Assembly: GCF_028640845.1 (NCBI RefSeq)
Contig: NC_080539.1
Span: 364,871,016 to 364,935,015, forward strand
Origin: Ahaetulla prasina
Taxonomy: Eukaryota; Chordata; Lepidosauria; Squamata; Colubridae
Length of the DNA: 64,000 nucleotides
Direction of reading: 5' to 3'
Part shown: piece after piece, positions 1-27,700 of the stretch
How positions within the stretch are numbered: position 1 is the first letter of the stretch
How the letters are laid out: each line of letters opens with the position of its first letter
Notes under the pieces: model-generated
The model's input: the letters and a program-made list of their open reading frames with translations, nothing else
Told to the model about the DNA's origin: nothing
The model's database searches: none
Translations under genes and position numbers: made by a program

Positions 1-209
1 CCCCTGTTTCTCTGCCTCTCTGATGTCCGACTCTGGAGGCTCCGGAGTTAGCACATAAACTCCCAGATGGCCCTGGTCCCCTCTCTGCCTCCGATGCAGA
101 GCTCTCGTCTGAGCCTTCCCCAGACTCCAGGACTGGCCCATGTTCCTCCCCAGCCTCCTCACTGTCCAACTCTGCTGCCAGCTCCACAGGCTGCTGGCGG
201 ACCACAACA
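1..209 (-). mobile_element. Partial LTR (same family as 1862-2558)
   Basis: Ends CCACAACA like the other LTRs in the window and shares the Ser/Pro-coding-like stretch near GCCTCCGATGCAGAGC. The window edge cuts it. Confidence 0.6.
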
Positions 210-223
210 ATCTGGGCTAGTAC

Positions 224-705
224 TCAATTACAACGTCACTGAAAAAAATGACGTACAGCAGATCCCTGTACATGACCACTGCAGTGTCCCTACAATTACA
301 GGATCAGAATTCAGGTGTTTCGCAAACCCCATGTCCCAAAGGTGCTTTTTTCAAGAGACAACTGGACTTTCTGGTTTTTCTTTGAAGTTGCCTCTTCCAA
401 AAAGCACCTTTGGGACAACCATGACCTGGATGACTGAGAATCTCCATAGACATTTGATAAAATCACATCTATTTACAACCGTTGCAGCATCTTTGGGTCA
501 CCTGATTGCCATTAGCGACCTTCCCAGGGATATCTGACAAGGTGGGTGGCTCATAACTCCAATTAATGTACTCTATATATCTCAATGGGGAAGCTGGATT
601 CGCTTAATGACCACAGCAAAAAATGTCTGTAAAATCAGGTATGATTCACTTAACTAGCACATCATTTAACAACAGAGGTTCCGGGATCAATTGTGGTCGC
701 AAGCC
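224..705. mobile_element. Degenerate mariner-type MITE
   Basis: Diverged copy of the AAGTTACAACGGCACTGAAAA family seen in better form at 10812 and 21749. Ends are eroded. Confidence 0.5.
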
Positions 706-914
706 AAGGTCTACTGTACATTTTTCTAACCAATCCTACTAAGCAATCTTTTATAAAACACACATGCAGGCCAGGAATTAAATTTGTGTTCTTCACCTTG
801 CAAAACTCATGATTTGTCTCTGAGCAATGTTCCTTTCTCAGCCAGGATCCCCCCAAAGGCTGCACCCAAAGTGTGGGGTACAGTGTCACTGTGAGCTCAA
901 ATTCTGAACCCAAC

Positions 915-1850
915 AATTAGCAGCCTGCTTCCGAGTTACCAGATGAACTACTGCCTGAGATTGCAGTTACTGTCAGTGTCTGAAGATGAGTCTTGAGCTG
1001 CCATCTCCACCCTAAGGTAAGGTGTCATGCCCCTGTCGAGCCTGAATCTGGAAGACGAGCTCGACAGAGAGGAGGTGGAGTTGACGGAGATCGAGAGGGC
1101 GGCTTTATTGGCTTCAGAGGAATGTGGGGAGGAGCAAGCCAAGTCAGCCCAGGGTCCTTCAGGATCGGGATGGCTTATTAGCAGGGAGGAACAAGGGCAG
1201 GATGACTCAGAGAAGGCAAGCAATGGACATGAGCGCAGAGCTCAGGCAATGAGCAAGGACTGCCCCCTCCTGATCCGCGAGCATGGAGAGTGGAGAGAAG
1301 GCAGGAACAATGCAGGCTGACGACTCGGGAGGAGAGCGCCCAGCCCCTCTTCACAAGACAACACCTGGGGAAAGATTTAAGGAGATGCTGTGGGGAGGGG
1401 CATTTGTTAGGAACAAACACTGAATTGATAAGAGTTTGGTGTGCCGGTACAGACAGTTGGAGTTTGCAGGATTGCTTGCTTCTTCCTTACTTGTGGACTC
1501 ATTGTTTGTTCCTTGGTTCATAGATTGATTGTTCCTTGTTTTGTGGACTCCTTTCCCTGTTCCTTTGTTTTGCTGGACTGGGCGCAGCCAGAGGCTGTCG
1601 TGTGTGTGTGTGTGTGCGCACACACAAACATTTTACTCTGGGACTTATCAAGAACGTGGGAGCATTTGAGGGGACATTTGGGGAGTTTGAACTCTCAGCT
1701 GGCTGTGGGACCTTTGTGCCTTGTCCCAGGTCATCACACAAGGGTTGCCCACACAAAGAATAGAGCAGAAAACGTGTGTTATGCTCACATTCTGACCGAT
1801 GCCTGGATACATTTTTAAAGACAATAATAAAACATGTAATTTATAAACCC
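915..1850. other. Unclassified stretch with a 97-codon open frame and a TG repeat
   Basis: An open frame at 1027-1320 (start MPLSSLNLEDELDREEVELT) has no recognised domain and no supporting splice sites. A (TG)n/(CA)n run follows at about 1598-1626. The region may be an old LTR element, but no terminal repeats were confirmed. I do not call a gene here. Confidence 0.3.
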
Positions 1851-1861
1851 TTAGTACAGTG

Positions 1862-2558
1862 TGTTGTGACCCAGGCCCAAGTAGGTAGTAATAAACTCAG
1901 TCCGTGAAAAAACAAACAAACTTTATTTGAACAGCTGAGAATTACTTCATTCCCAGCGTAGTTCAACTCAAATTGAAGCAAATTCCTCCCAACACAAATT
2001 CCTCAGTCCTATCGCAAACCTTAGTCCAATTAGGCAAACTGCCAAAGGCCTTTCTTGGCAAACGTCCAGACACCACAAAAACAAAGACGTACACGAAGCA
2101 GAAGACGCAGTTATGTTATTTTCCGGCAAAGGCCAAACACCATTGCTGACCTGTTTTAAGCCTTATGGGAGGGGCCAATCATCTCTTGGCCTTACTCCCG
2201 AGTTGTCCTCTCTGCTTGAGCTGCTCTTGCCTTCTGGCAGCTCTTCTCATGCATGCATTAGGAACAGGCTCCTCCTGTTCCTCTGCCTCACTACTATCAG
2301 GCTCTGGAGCAGTGGTGGGATTCAAGTAATTTAACAACCGGTTCTCTGCCCTAATGATTTCTTCCAACAACCAGTTTGCCAAACTGCTGACAAAGTTAAC
2401 AACTGGTTCTCCCAAAGTGGTACGAATTGGCTGAATCCCACCACTGCTCTGGAAGCTCTGGAGTCCGCACCTCCCTTCCCGATGGCCCTGGCCTCACCTC
2501 AGGCTCATCGCTGTCCGACTCCGTTGCCAGTTCCGTAGGCTGCTGACGGACCACAACA
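1862..2558 (-). mobile_element. Solo LTR with nested hAT-like element
   Basis: Begins TGTTGTG and ends CCACAACA, flanked by CAGTG/TAGTG (4 of 5 target bases match). It contains a minus-strand AATAAA (TTTATT near 1922). It is split at about 2312-2450 by a small element with ends CAGTGGTGGGATTC/GAATCCCACCACTG and flanks CTCTGGAG/CTCTGGAA. Confidence 0.7.
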
Positions 2559-2560
2559 TA

Positions 2561-3034
2561 GTGGTGGCGAACCTTTTACTCACCAAGTCCCGAACAGGTA
2601 TGTGCTTTGCACGCTTTGTGAGCTTGCGTGCCATCCGTGCTGATGCGCGGCTCCTCCCCCTTGCGGTGTGCGTGCAACCGCACCATCTGTGCATGCACAC
2701 AGCTTTTGTGTACCCCCCATCATGCGTTGCACACGCAATTGCACCATCTGTGCATGCACGTGGTTTTCACAGGCGCAATGCACGTGTGGACACCATCTGC
2801 GCATGCATGCACTGTACACCAGTACTTTTGCATGCATGCACAAATGCACGTGCATGTGCGGGAGAGCTCCGAAGACCAGCTGGGTGCCCTGAATTATGCG
2901 CATATGCACTGGAGGCCCAAACACTAGTTGGGGTGCGTGCGCATATGCAGCTGCAGGTGAGTTGAGCGAAAACTTGCGTGCCTGGAAAAATGGCTCTGCG
3001 TGCCACTTCCAGCACGCGTGCAATAGGTTCACCA
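2561..3034. mobile_element. hAT-like element with GTGGCGAACCT termini, internally repetitive
   Basis: Ends TGGTGGCGAACCT and AGGTTCACCATCA are inverted. The interior repeats GCACCATCTGTGCATGCAC with alternating purine/pyrimidine runs. Confidence 0.55.
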
Positions 3035-3324
3035 TCATGGCCTTAGTAAGACCACACTTAGAATACAGGTAGTCCTCAACTCACAACAGTTCATTTAGTG
3101 ACTGTTTGAAGTTACAACGGCACTGAAAAAAGTGACTTAGGATCATTTGTCACAGTTACCACCTTTGTAGCATTCCCCATGGTCATGTGATCAGAATCAA
3201 GATGCTGGGCAGCTGGTTCATACTCAGGACCATTGCTGTGTCCCAAGGTCATGTGATCCCCTTCTGTGACCTTCTGACAAAGTCAGTGGGGAAGCCAGGT
3301 TCACTTAACAAGCGGGTAACCAAT

Positions 3325-3680
3325 AGGGACACGGTGGCTCAGGGGCTAAGTCACTGAGCTTGTCGATCGAAAGGTCGTCAGTTCAGCGGTTCGAATCCCT
3401 AGTGCTGCCGTGTAACGGGGTGAGCTCCCGTTACTTGTCCCAGCTTCTGCCAACCTAGCAGTTCGAAAGCACGTAAAAAATGCAAGTAGAAAAAATAGGG
3501 ACCACCTTTCGTGGGAAGGTAACAGCATTTCATGTGCCTTTGGTGTTGAGTCATGCCGGCCACATGACCACTGAGATGTCTTCGGACAGCGCTGGCTCTT
3601 CGGCTTTGAAACGGAGATGAGCAACGCCCCCTAGAGTCAGGAACGACTAGCACGTATGTGCGAGGGGAACCTTTACCTTT
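3325..3680 (+). mobile_element. Sauria SINE
   Basis: tRNA-related head (GGGACACGGTGGCTCAGGGG, B-box-like GGTTCGAATCCC), GAGCTCCCGTTACTTG body and TTTACCTTTA tail shared with BovB. The target duplication AACCAAT is at 3318-3324 and 3681-3687. Confidence 0.88.
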
Positions 3681-3837
3681 AACCAATTTATCAACGGCAG
3701 TGATTTACTGAACAACAGTGGCAAGAACAGTGAATTAGATTTTTAATGAATATTGTATTCTAAAATTTTTTGGTATTTATGTTTTATCTATGCTGTACAC
3801 CGCCCTGAGTCCTCGGAGAAGGGCGGTATAAAAATGT

Positions 3838-3839
3838 GA

Positions 3840-3901
<62 letters not shown>

Positions 3902-3921
3902 AAGAAAGAAAGAAAGAAAGA
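3838..3921 (+). repeat. (AAAG)n/(GA)n microsatellite
   Basis: AAAG units flank a pure GA run; it follows a LINE 3' tail (CCGCCCTGAGTCCTCGG). Confidence 0.9.
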
Positions 3922-4249
3922 GATCGTAAAATGGGTCAAAACTCACTTAACAAATGTCTCACTTAACAACAGAACTTTTGGGCTCAATTATGGTTTTAAG
4001 TTAAGGGCTACCTGTACTGCATCCAGTTTTGGTCACCATATTATAAAAAAGATGTTGAGACTCTAGAAAGAGTGCAGGGAAGAGCAACCAAGATGATTAG
4101 GGGACTGGAGGGTAAAACATATGAAGAACGGTTGCAGGAATTGGGTATGCCTAGTTTAATGAAAAGAAGGACCAGGGGAGACATGATAGCAGTGTTCCAA
4201 TATCTCAGGGATTGCCACAAAGAAGAGGGAGTCAAGCTATTCTCCAAAG

Positions 4250-4370
4250 CAGGGGTCTCCAACCTTGGCAACTTTAAGACTTGTGGATTTCAGCTCCCAG
4301 CAAAGCTGGCTGAGGAATTCTGGGAGCTGAAGTCCACAAGTCTTAAAGTTGCCAAGATTGGAGACCCCTG
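4250..4370. mobile_element. hAT-type palindromic MITE with perfect 8-bp target duplication
   Basis: 121-bp near-perfect palindrome with ends CAGGGGTCTCC/GGAGACCCCTG. Flanks are CTCCAAAG at 4242-4249 and 4371-4378, inside CR1. The 8-bp duplication is the hAT signature. Confidence 0.88.
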
Positions 4371-4467
4371 CTCCAAAGCACCTGAGGGCAGGACAAGAAG
4401 CAATGGATGGACACGGATCAAGGAGACAAGCAACTTAGAAGGAGAAACTTTCTGACGGAACGATCAA

Positions 4468-4632
4468 CCAATGGAAAATGAGGACCAATGAGGACCCAGA
4501 TTGTTGGGGGGGCAATAAGTTGACTTTGTAAAAATATACAAATAGGATGAGACTATTGCCTTATACACTGTAAGCCGCCCTGAGTCTTCGGAGAAGGGCG
4601 GGGTATAAATGTAAACAAAAAAACAAAAAAAA
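4468..4632 (+). mobile_element. tRNA-SINE (family A) 3' half
   Basis: Contains ATGAGGACCCAGATTGTTGG and the tail GTAAGCCGCCCTGAGTCTTC, as in full copies at 5722 and 34853. Confidence 0.7.
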
Positions 4633-4903
4633 AGCTTGCCTTCAGAAGCTGTGGGTGCTTCATCACTGGAGATCTTTACGAGAACAATTAACCAGGGCTT
4701 AGCACCTGAAATTCTGCTCCCAATTGTCGTAATTCGAGGACTTCCCTATACATGCAAGCCTAAATCAGATGCATTCATGGAGATGAGAAAGACCAGGAAT
4801 AAAATGTAAAAGCCAGACCCTGACGCAGCTGATTTGAAAATGAAAATCACTGAACAAGCCTGTTACATATATATATATATTTATATATATATTTATATAA
4901 ATA

Positions 4904-4909
4904 TTTATT
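4904..4909 (-). terminator. Possible RFXANK poly(A) signal AATAAA
   Basis: Minus-strand AATAAA about 635 bp after the RFXANK stop, at the edge of an AT-repeat. The implied 3' UTR would contain a short hAT palindrome (about 5105-5215). This is a motif match only. Confidence 0.35.
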
Positions 4910-5542
4910 TCTGTTAAACAAAAATAGTCTCTTCAAATCTTGTGAAAGTTTTTCGGTCAGTTTCTTTTGACCCAACCCTGATTCACCCCCAGCAATTGAG
5001 GAAACAGCATTTTTTCCCCCTCTCTTCTGCACACATGTAGAGCCAAAGAAGATTTTTCTACAGCTTAAAAAGCAGGGGAACTCCATAATTAGCATCTTTT
5101 AAGATTTCTGGACTTCAATGCCCAGAATTCCTCAGCTTGACTATGCTAGCTGAGGAATTCTGGGAGTTGAAGGCCACAAACTTTTAAAGCTGGTAGGTTT
5201 GGAGGCTCCTGACCTAAAGGAAGGTTCTGCTCAATACAGTTTTCTCCCTCAACACCACCCCCAGTTTATGGTTTGGCATTCAGGAAAAATTTCCACAAAT
5301 CCGCAGGAGAGGTAAATTAGCAATTCCTTGAGAAGAAAATAGGCCTGATAGCGGGATCCTGTAACCCACTGTTCAAGAAAGCGGAGTTTCTTTTGGAAAA
5401 ACTCAGGTGCTTCTTTCTGTACCCTGTTGTCTGAAAATGCCCGGTTTTGCATCAACTCTGCAGGCTGGCATGGAAGGTGCTTATCTCAAAGACTCCCTTC
5501 CGTTCACTTCTTTGATTCCGGAATAGAAAACGGAGATAATCG

Positions 5543-22390
<16,848 letters not shown>

Positions 22391-22475
22391 TTTAGAATCG
22401 CAGCAGCGTTGTTATTGTGCCTGCAGGTGTGTTGACGCACTGTGAAAGGTAGAATAGAACAGCAATTAGTTAATG

Positions 22476-22611
22476 CAGTGTTTTCTCAACCTTGGTCACT
22501 TTAAGAGGGGTGGACTTCAACTCCCAGAATTCCCCAGCCAGCAAAGCTGGCTGGGGAATTCTGGGAGTTGAAGTCCACCCTTCTTAAAGTGGCCATGGTT
22601 GAGAAACACTG
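22476..22611. mobile_element. hAT-type palindromic MITE beside RFXANK exon 2
   Basis: CAGTGTTTTCTCAACC...GGTTGAGAAACACTG, flanked by AGTTAATG (22468-22475) and AGCTAATG (22612-22619). It begins 37 bp upstream of the exon 2 acceptor boundary. Confidence 0.82.
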
Positions 22612-22730
22612 AGCTAATGGATGAATACATAACATAGAGACCAGCTACCGATTAGCAATGGCCAAAGAGGAAGCAGTGAAGCAATTGCAAGCTGGAGCAA
22701 CTTGGTTTGAAGACGCCATTCTTAACTCAC

Positions 22731-22960
22731 CTTTCTTTACTAGAGACTTCTTGAACCCGATTTAGAAGGATGGATCCCGAAGGATCAAAGCAATCCCAGC
22801 TTCGACAGGAAGTAATTATTAACAAACAGCCCTTCTGCCATTCGTTCCTCTGCTGCCCTTCCGATGCAAAGTGAAAATAACTTTCTCTTCCCACAATGCA
22901 TCTGATTCTGAAGCTCTGGTTATTCTGCTTTTTATATATATATATAAAAAACACAACACC
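22731..22960 (-). other. RFXANK: RFXANK noncoding exon 1 (5' UTR), approximate start
   Basis: A strong donor (AAAG|GTGAGTT on the minus strand, last exon base 22731) lies about 290 bp upstream of the coding exon 2 acceptor and just inside a GC-rich promoter-like stretch. This fits a 5' untranslated first exon. The upstream limit is a guess because no transcript start can be read from sequence. It contains a short upstream ORF starting ATGCATTGTGGG (about 22900-22780) of roughly 38 codons, which would not join the RFXANK frame. Confidence 0.55.
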
Positions 22961-22969
22961 TGGCTGGTG

Positions 22970-23220
22970 GGCCCTTTAAGGGATTCCCGGGAGTTTACGG
23001 AATTTTATGAATGGACCGACGGAATTTGCCCCACCCACCCGAACACTCCGCCTATTGTGTGTCAGGAGGGGGGCGGAGCTTCCTCCCCCCGCCCCCGAAT
23101 GTTGAGCCTTAAAGGGACCGCTCTTCTATTGGTTTCTAAGCCCAGACCAAACCAAAGAGCTCTCGGCTCTCATCAAGCAAAAATTAATTCTTCCCTGCAG
23201 TTTCGGGAATTCCCGACGTT
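22970..23220 (-). promoter_or_regulatory. RFXANK: Probable RFXANK promoter
   Basis: GC-rich stretch upstream of exon 1 with a GC box (GGGGCGG near 23070), a second C-rich GC box near 23088, and an inverted CCAAT box (ATTGG at 23128-23132, CCAAT on the gene strand). No TATA box is visible. Just inside exon 1, TTCCCACAATGCA (near 22891-22903) resembles the ZNF143 core motif. Function is inferred from position and motifs. Confidence 0.55.
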
Positions 23221-24589
23221 CGCGTGTAAGATTTCAGATTGCGATGCAGCTATTAAAAATAAATGTAAGATATCCGGGGCTGGCTTGATTTCCTTGGTTA
23301 TAAATAGCTAAGGAAAGTAAAAATGATCCCAAAACAATGATGGACAAAGTAAGATATTGCAATTTTTTTCTCTCTGTGTAACTATATAGCTCCTCTCCTC
23401 CTTCCTTTCTTTTCTGTGTCCTTTTTCCCTTTTCCTTCCTTCTTCCCTGCCCTTCCCTTTTCCTCTCCTCTCCTCTCCTCTTCTTTTCTCTTCTTCTCTT
23501 CTCTTGGCTTGGAAAATTCATCTAAAACTAACCCCCTAAAACCATGGGACACGTTTCAATCATTTTTAAAAAATTGTTTAAACAGTTTAACAGATTAACA
23601 GAGTTGGAAGAGACCTTAGAGGTCAATTAACACATTTGAAAGAAAAGTGACCGTACTGGCCCATGTTTTTCTTTCAAAGCCTATTCCTTGCCTTGCAAAA
23701 CAATTCGATTATTCTCTATAAGATGACACTTACAAAACATGTTCAATTTGGCTACTGCTTTTAATCCATTTTCTGGGTGTGGATAATCCAATGTCAAAGT
23801 AACCAAACAAATGGGGTTTCTAGGCAATCCTAAAACAGAATGAAGCCTTAACAAGCCTTCAATTTTCCATGCTCAACAACAAACGCAGACTAAATAGTCC
23901 CCCCCCCTTTTTGGGGGGGGGTTAGACAAAACAACCAATTCTAGACAGTAAAAACAGTGTTTCTCAACCATAGCAACTTCAAAAACGTGTGGCTTTCAAC
24001 TGCAAGAATTCCCCAGTATGATATAAGAAGTATAATAAATAAAAACCACAACACTAAAATCGATACGGCATACAAAGAATAAATACAAAAACTGAAAACA
24101 CAGGAAGAAACCAAACATTAAAAAAAAAATCTTTAGAAGAACATTCCATGGCTCCTGGAAGAAGATCCCTCTGCATTCAGGGGATTGTCTATTTTTCTGT
24201 CGTTTGTCTAATTGAGATTTTAAAAAATTGCATTGGGTTTTTGTGCTGGGATTTGTGAATTGCACAAACGCAACACACAATTCCACTGAGTGCAGCGGGA
24301 TTTATTTCCAGGATCCATTGACCGTGTTAGAAAGCCTCACTGAACACAATAGGGGGGGGAAAAAGAGTATTCATGAAGTATTTAGGGACTGGTGACATCC
24401 ATTCATTTGGAAAGGGAAACGCTCTCTCATAAACCTGGTCATCATTTTAGGCCCGAACCCCGATACGGGAAATCCGGGCATCAAGTAAATCAATAAATCC
24501 TGATGGATGAAAGAAACTACATTTTCCGCACCGTTTTGATTTAAAAAAAACCCCAAACCAGTAAGAACCTTTCTCCTCAGGCGGTGTTT

Positions 24590-24708
24590 CCACACAGGTA
24601 CGTTTCTGACGATGCACCCAGCTTTCCGGAAGTTGCTGCTCGGCTGGCGTTCCGTCCCGGCTCTGCGGTCCGCTTGTTCTCACGCCGGGTCGGGCTCGGT
24701 TCGGTATC
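24590..24708 (+). promoter_or_regulatory. BORCS8: BORCS8 promoter/5' UTR region
   Basis: CpG-containing stretch just upstream of the ATG with an ETS-type site CCGGAAGT at 24626-24633 and no TATA box. An inverted ETS core (CTTCCGG) follows in intron 1 near 24765. Position and base composition suggest a housekeeping promoter; the start site cannot be seen. Confidence 0.55.
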
Positions 24709-24745
24709 ATGGAGGAGGCTGAAATGCAGCTGAAAGTGAAAAAGG
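24709..24745 (+). CDS. BORCS8: BORCS8 exon 1 coding part
   Basis: ATG at 24709 in a GC-rich context, followed by 12 codons and one base, then donor G|GTAACA. The ATG matches the mammalian start (MEE.EMQLK.KK). Confidence 0.93.
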
Positions 24746-27700
24746 GTAACAATGACGGCTACTTCCGGGTTATGTTACACTAAAATAAGTCCGGGGAAGA
24801 ATGGAGAAAGGGGAAGCTTATTCTTTCCCCGTCCTTCTGGGTTGAGATTTGGGCATTAATGGAGCAAAAGTTAACACTGGTTACGGCTCTAGAGTTGGCC
24901 TGCGGGATCCATGCCTGGACAATTCCTGCCTATCAGGTGGAATTCCAACCTGATTCCATTTTTTTTATTTTAATGTTGAAAAAATGTCTCTCTTTCAGTA
25001 TGGGACAGGCATTTTCTCCCAAGCTAGAAATGGGACAGAGACGTTTTGTTGCATTTATTTATTTTGTTTATTTTATTTATTTATTTTGTCGAGTACATAT
25101 TAGATAATATATATATATATAAGTATAAGCATGAATTGAATACATAAAATGAATACAATTAAAGGGAACATTAGGACAGGGACGATAGGCACGCTTCAAA
25201 TTTGGGTTGCTGACTGGGTGAGTGTGGGCCAATTGCTCTCTCTCTCTCCCTCTCAGCCCAGTCTTCCTCACCTGTTGTTGTGGGAAAAATAGGAGGCAGG
25301 AGCGTTAGGTATGTTTGCTGCCTTGAGTTATTTATTTTTAAAAAGCGGATGAAAATATCGTATTAACTATGTTTGCCACTTTGAATTATATATAAAAATC
25401 AGGATAAAAAAATGTAATAATAATACAGTTTACATGCTGCAACAATACCTCTAAGACCATCAAGCATCAACATCTGACTATCCCAGGTCCTTGGGAAGGA
25501 CTCACTAGGACAGTAGTTCTCAGCCTTTATAATGCTGCGACCCCTTTAATACAATTCCCCACGATGTGGCGACCCCAACCGTAAAATTATTTTTGTTTTG
25601 AATTTATCACGCCTGAAGCCGTATTGGCTAGCGATCTGAACTGCTTGCGATTGCCTTGAGGACGGAGGCATTAAAGTGGAGACTCCTCCCCTATTAAGTT
25701 TATCGCGCCTGAAGCCAGATTAGGCTAGCGATTGGGAGTGATTGCAGCTGGCTTGAGAGGGAGACATCAGAGCAAAGATTTCTCTCTTTTTTAATTCATC
25801 GTGCCTGAAGCTGAATTCGGCTAGCGATTTGAAGAGCCTGCAGCTGGCTTGTCGAGTCAACCATTGGAGCGCAATTCTTCGACTCGCAAGTATACTTCCC
25901 ATATTTCCAATGGTCTTAGGCGACCCCTGCAAATTGTCATTCGACCCCCAATGGGGTCGTGACCCACAGGTTGAGAACCGCTGCACTAGGATGACAAAAA
26001 TTCCAAATTCAGTCTGAACATTGGCTGATTGTGCGACAAACCAAAACAACTGAAGTATGAAAGATTCACTTTCATTATCACCCTCCTGAATTCTTATTCT
26101 GTTTTTCAGTTTCATTTCTCTTTTTTGCACAGTGTTCATCTACCATTCTGAAACTGTTGTCTTTTTTAGACTGCCGTCTACCTTAACCTTTTTCCTGGTT
26201 CTGGTTAGTTTTTATACTTTGGAATTTTCTCCAAGGCTAAATATCCCTTTCTTGTATCGATGGTCATGAAGTCATGACATGTATTATCTGAACCCCCTTT
26301 TTTTTCTCTCTCTTCTGGTGTGGAAGCAAAGCCGTGAGAAAAAAAAAATGCTTTCTTTTCTTCTTATAGTGACAGACAAGTTTACAGAGAGCATGTATGT
26401 CCTGGCCAATGAACCTTCTGTTGCATTGTATCGGCTTCAAGAGCATGTCAGGCGCTCTCTCCCAGAACTGGCTGAACACAAAGTAAGCTGCGATCTGAAC
26501 TGTAAATGAGAATGGATGTAGTGTCATTCCTAGAAATAGTCTATTAAACCCATTCTGTGACAGACACGACTTAGGGGCTCAGATGTTTAATTGTTCCTCC
26601 ATACTTTGTAATTCCTTGCAGGCAGAAAAGTAGTATATTGGGGAGAGGGAAATTGGACATTTTTGCCATGAGATGTCAGTTTTCACCATGCAAAGTATCA
26701 GACCAATGTAGAGGCAGCTATGAGAAGTACAGTATGTTTATGCATAACTGCTAATCGAAGTCTCCTGTAAGTTTTTTAAATTTTGTTTTAATTGTATATT
26801 GTATTGTTTGCTTTTACTTTGGCTGTACACCGCCCTGAGTCCTTCGGGAGAAGGGCGGTATAGAAATCTAATAAATAATAATAATAATAATAATAAAAGT
26901 AAGGTCTGGCCTCAGCTATCCCCTCAAGAAAGCAAAACTCTTGAAACAGGTAGATTTTAAAAGGAACTTTTATTGGAAGATAGTGACAGCAAGGAGAATA
27001 GGCAGGATCTAAAGTTTCCGGGCAAAACCAAAATGTTAGGTTAAAAGTTGTTGGTCAAAAACCGAAGTGAGCCAATCCCCAGGTGTGAAGTAGTTGTGAG
27101 AACTTCGAGCTGAGAAGGTGATAAGAAGCTGGTCTGTCCTCTCTTCGGAGCTGAGACAAAACAGATGTCCCCAGGATCATCCCTCCCCCCTCCAATTCCC
27201 AGGAAGATACATCAAAGTGAATAAGGACCAAAGCAAGTGACAGATCATAGAAATACCAAAACTCCCCCATCCTGCCAGAATGGCAGCATCTCAATAGGGA
27301 TCTACAGGGAGCTGACATCTTCAGAGCATTATCTGTAGTGGAGAAGTTTTGGGCTTTAAGGCCTGAGGATATATACTGTATCTGGCCTTTTATCAGTTTG
27401 GGTTTGTTACATTGCTAAGAAGAACGTGGTAAAATGCCCCTATGAGAGAAGGGGCACTACCAGCTTCTTTGAAAGAGTCAGTAATTAGGCTACTCTCGAA
27501 AAATAAATTAAGCCAGATTAAGAAGCAACAGGTCGCCCTTTCATACCCTAGTGGTTAAGTAGTTACGGATCATGTCAGAATTGTTTGGGGTGCAACCAGT
27601 TTTCTATATTGGCTCCATCCAGTTTCAAGGCCTTCTTTGGGAGAAACTCTGAAAATATTCACCTCATTTGACTGACCTCAGAAGGATAGAAGGCTGAGTC

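Larger units (their letters stand above)
3066..4014. mobile_element. Mariner-type MITE flanked by TA, carrying further insertions
   Basis: Starts CAGGTAGTCCTCAAC and ends GGGCTACCTG, with TA on both sides (3064-3065, 4015-4016) at the same point of the interrupted CR1. It carries a Sauria SINE (3325-3680) and a LINE 3' tail plus AAAG/GA microsatellite (about 3740-3928). Confidence 0.75.
3035..4460 (+). mobile_element. CR1 LINE 3' fragment, split by three insertions
   Basis: Decays of the CR1 reverse-transcriptase C-terminus are read in pieces: ALVRPHLEY (3037-3065), then RVQGRATKMIRGLEGKTYEE and [20 protein letters not shown] (4027-4249), then [10 protein letters not shown] (after 4371). The first break is a mariner-type MITE (3066-4014) and the second an hAT palindrome (4250-4370). 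Confidence 0.8.

Noticed and set aside
1027..1320. Acidic 97-codon open frame
   Set aside because: No recognised domain, no splice support, surrounded by repeats; kept as unclassified.
5249..5455. 68-codon minus-strand frame after the RFXANK stop
   Set aside because: Lies in the likely 3' UTR and shows no known domain.
23395..23510. Pyrimidine-rich tract between RFXANK and BORCS8 as a possible regulatory motif
   Set aside because: Simple TCC/TTCC-type repeat without specific factor sites; noted only as part of the enlarged gap.
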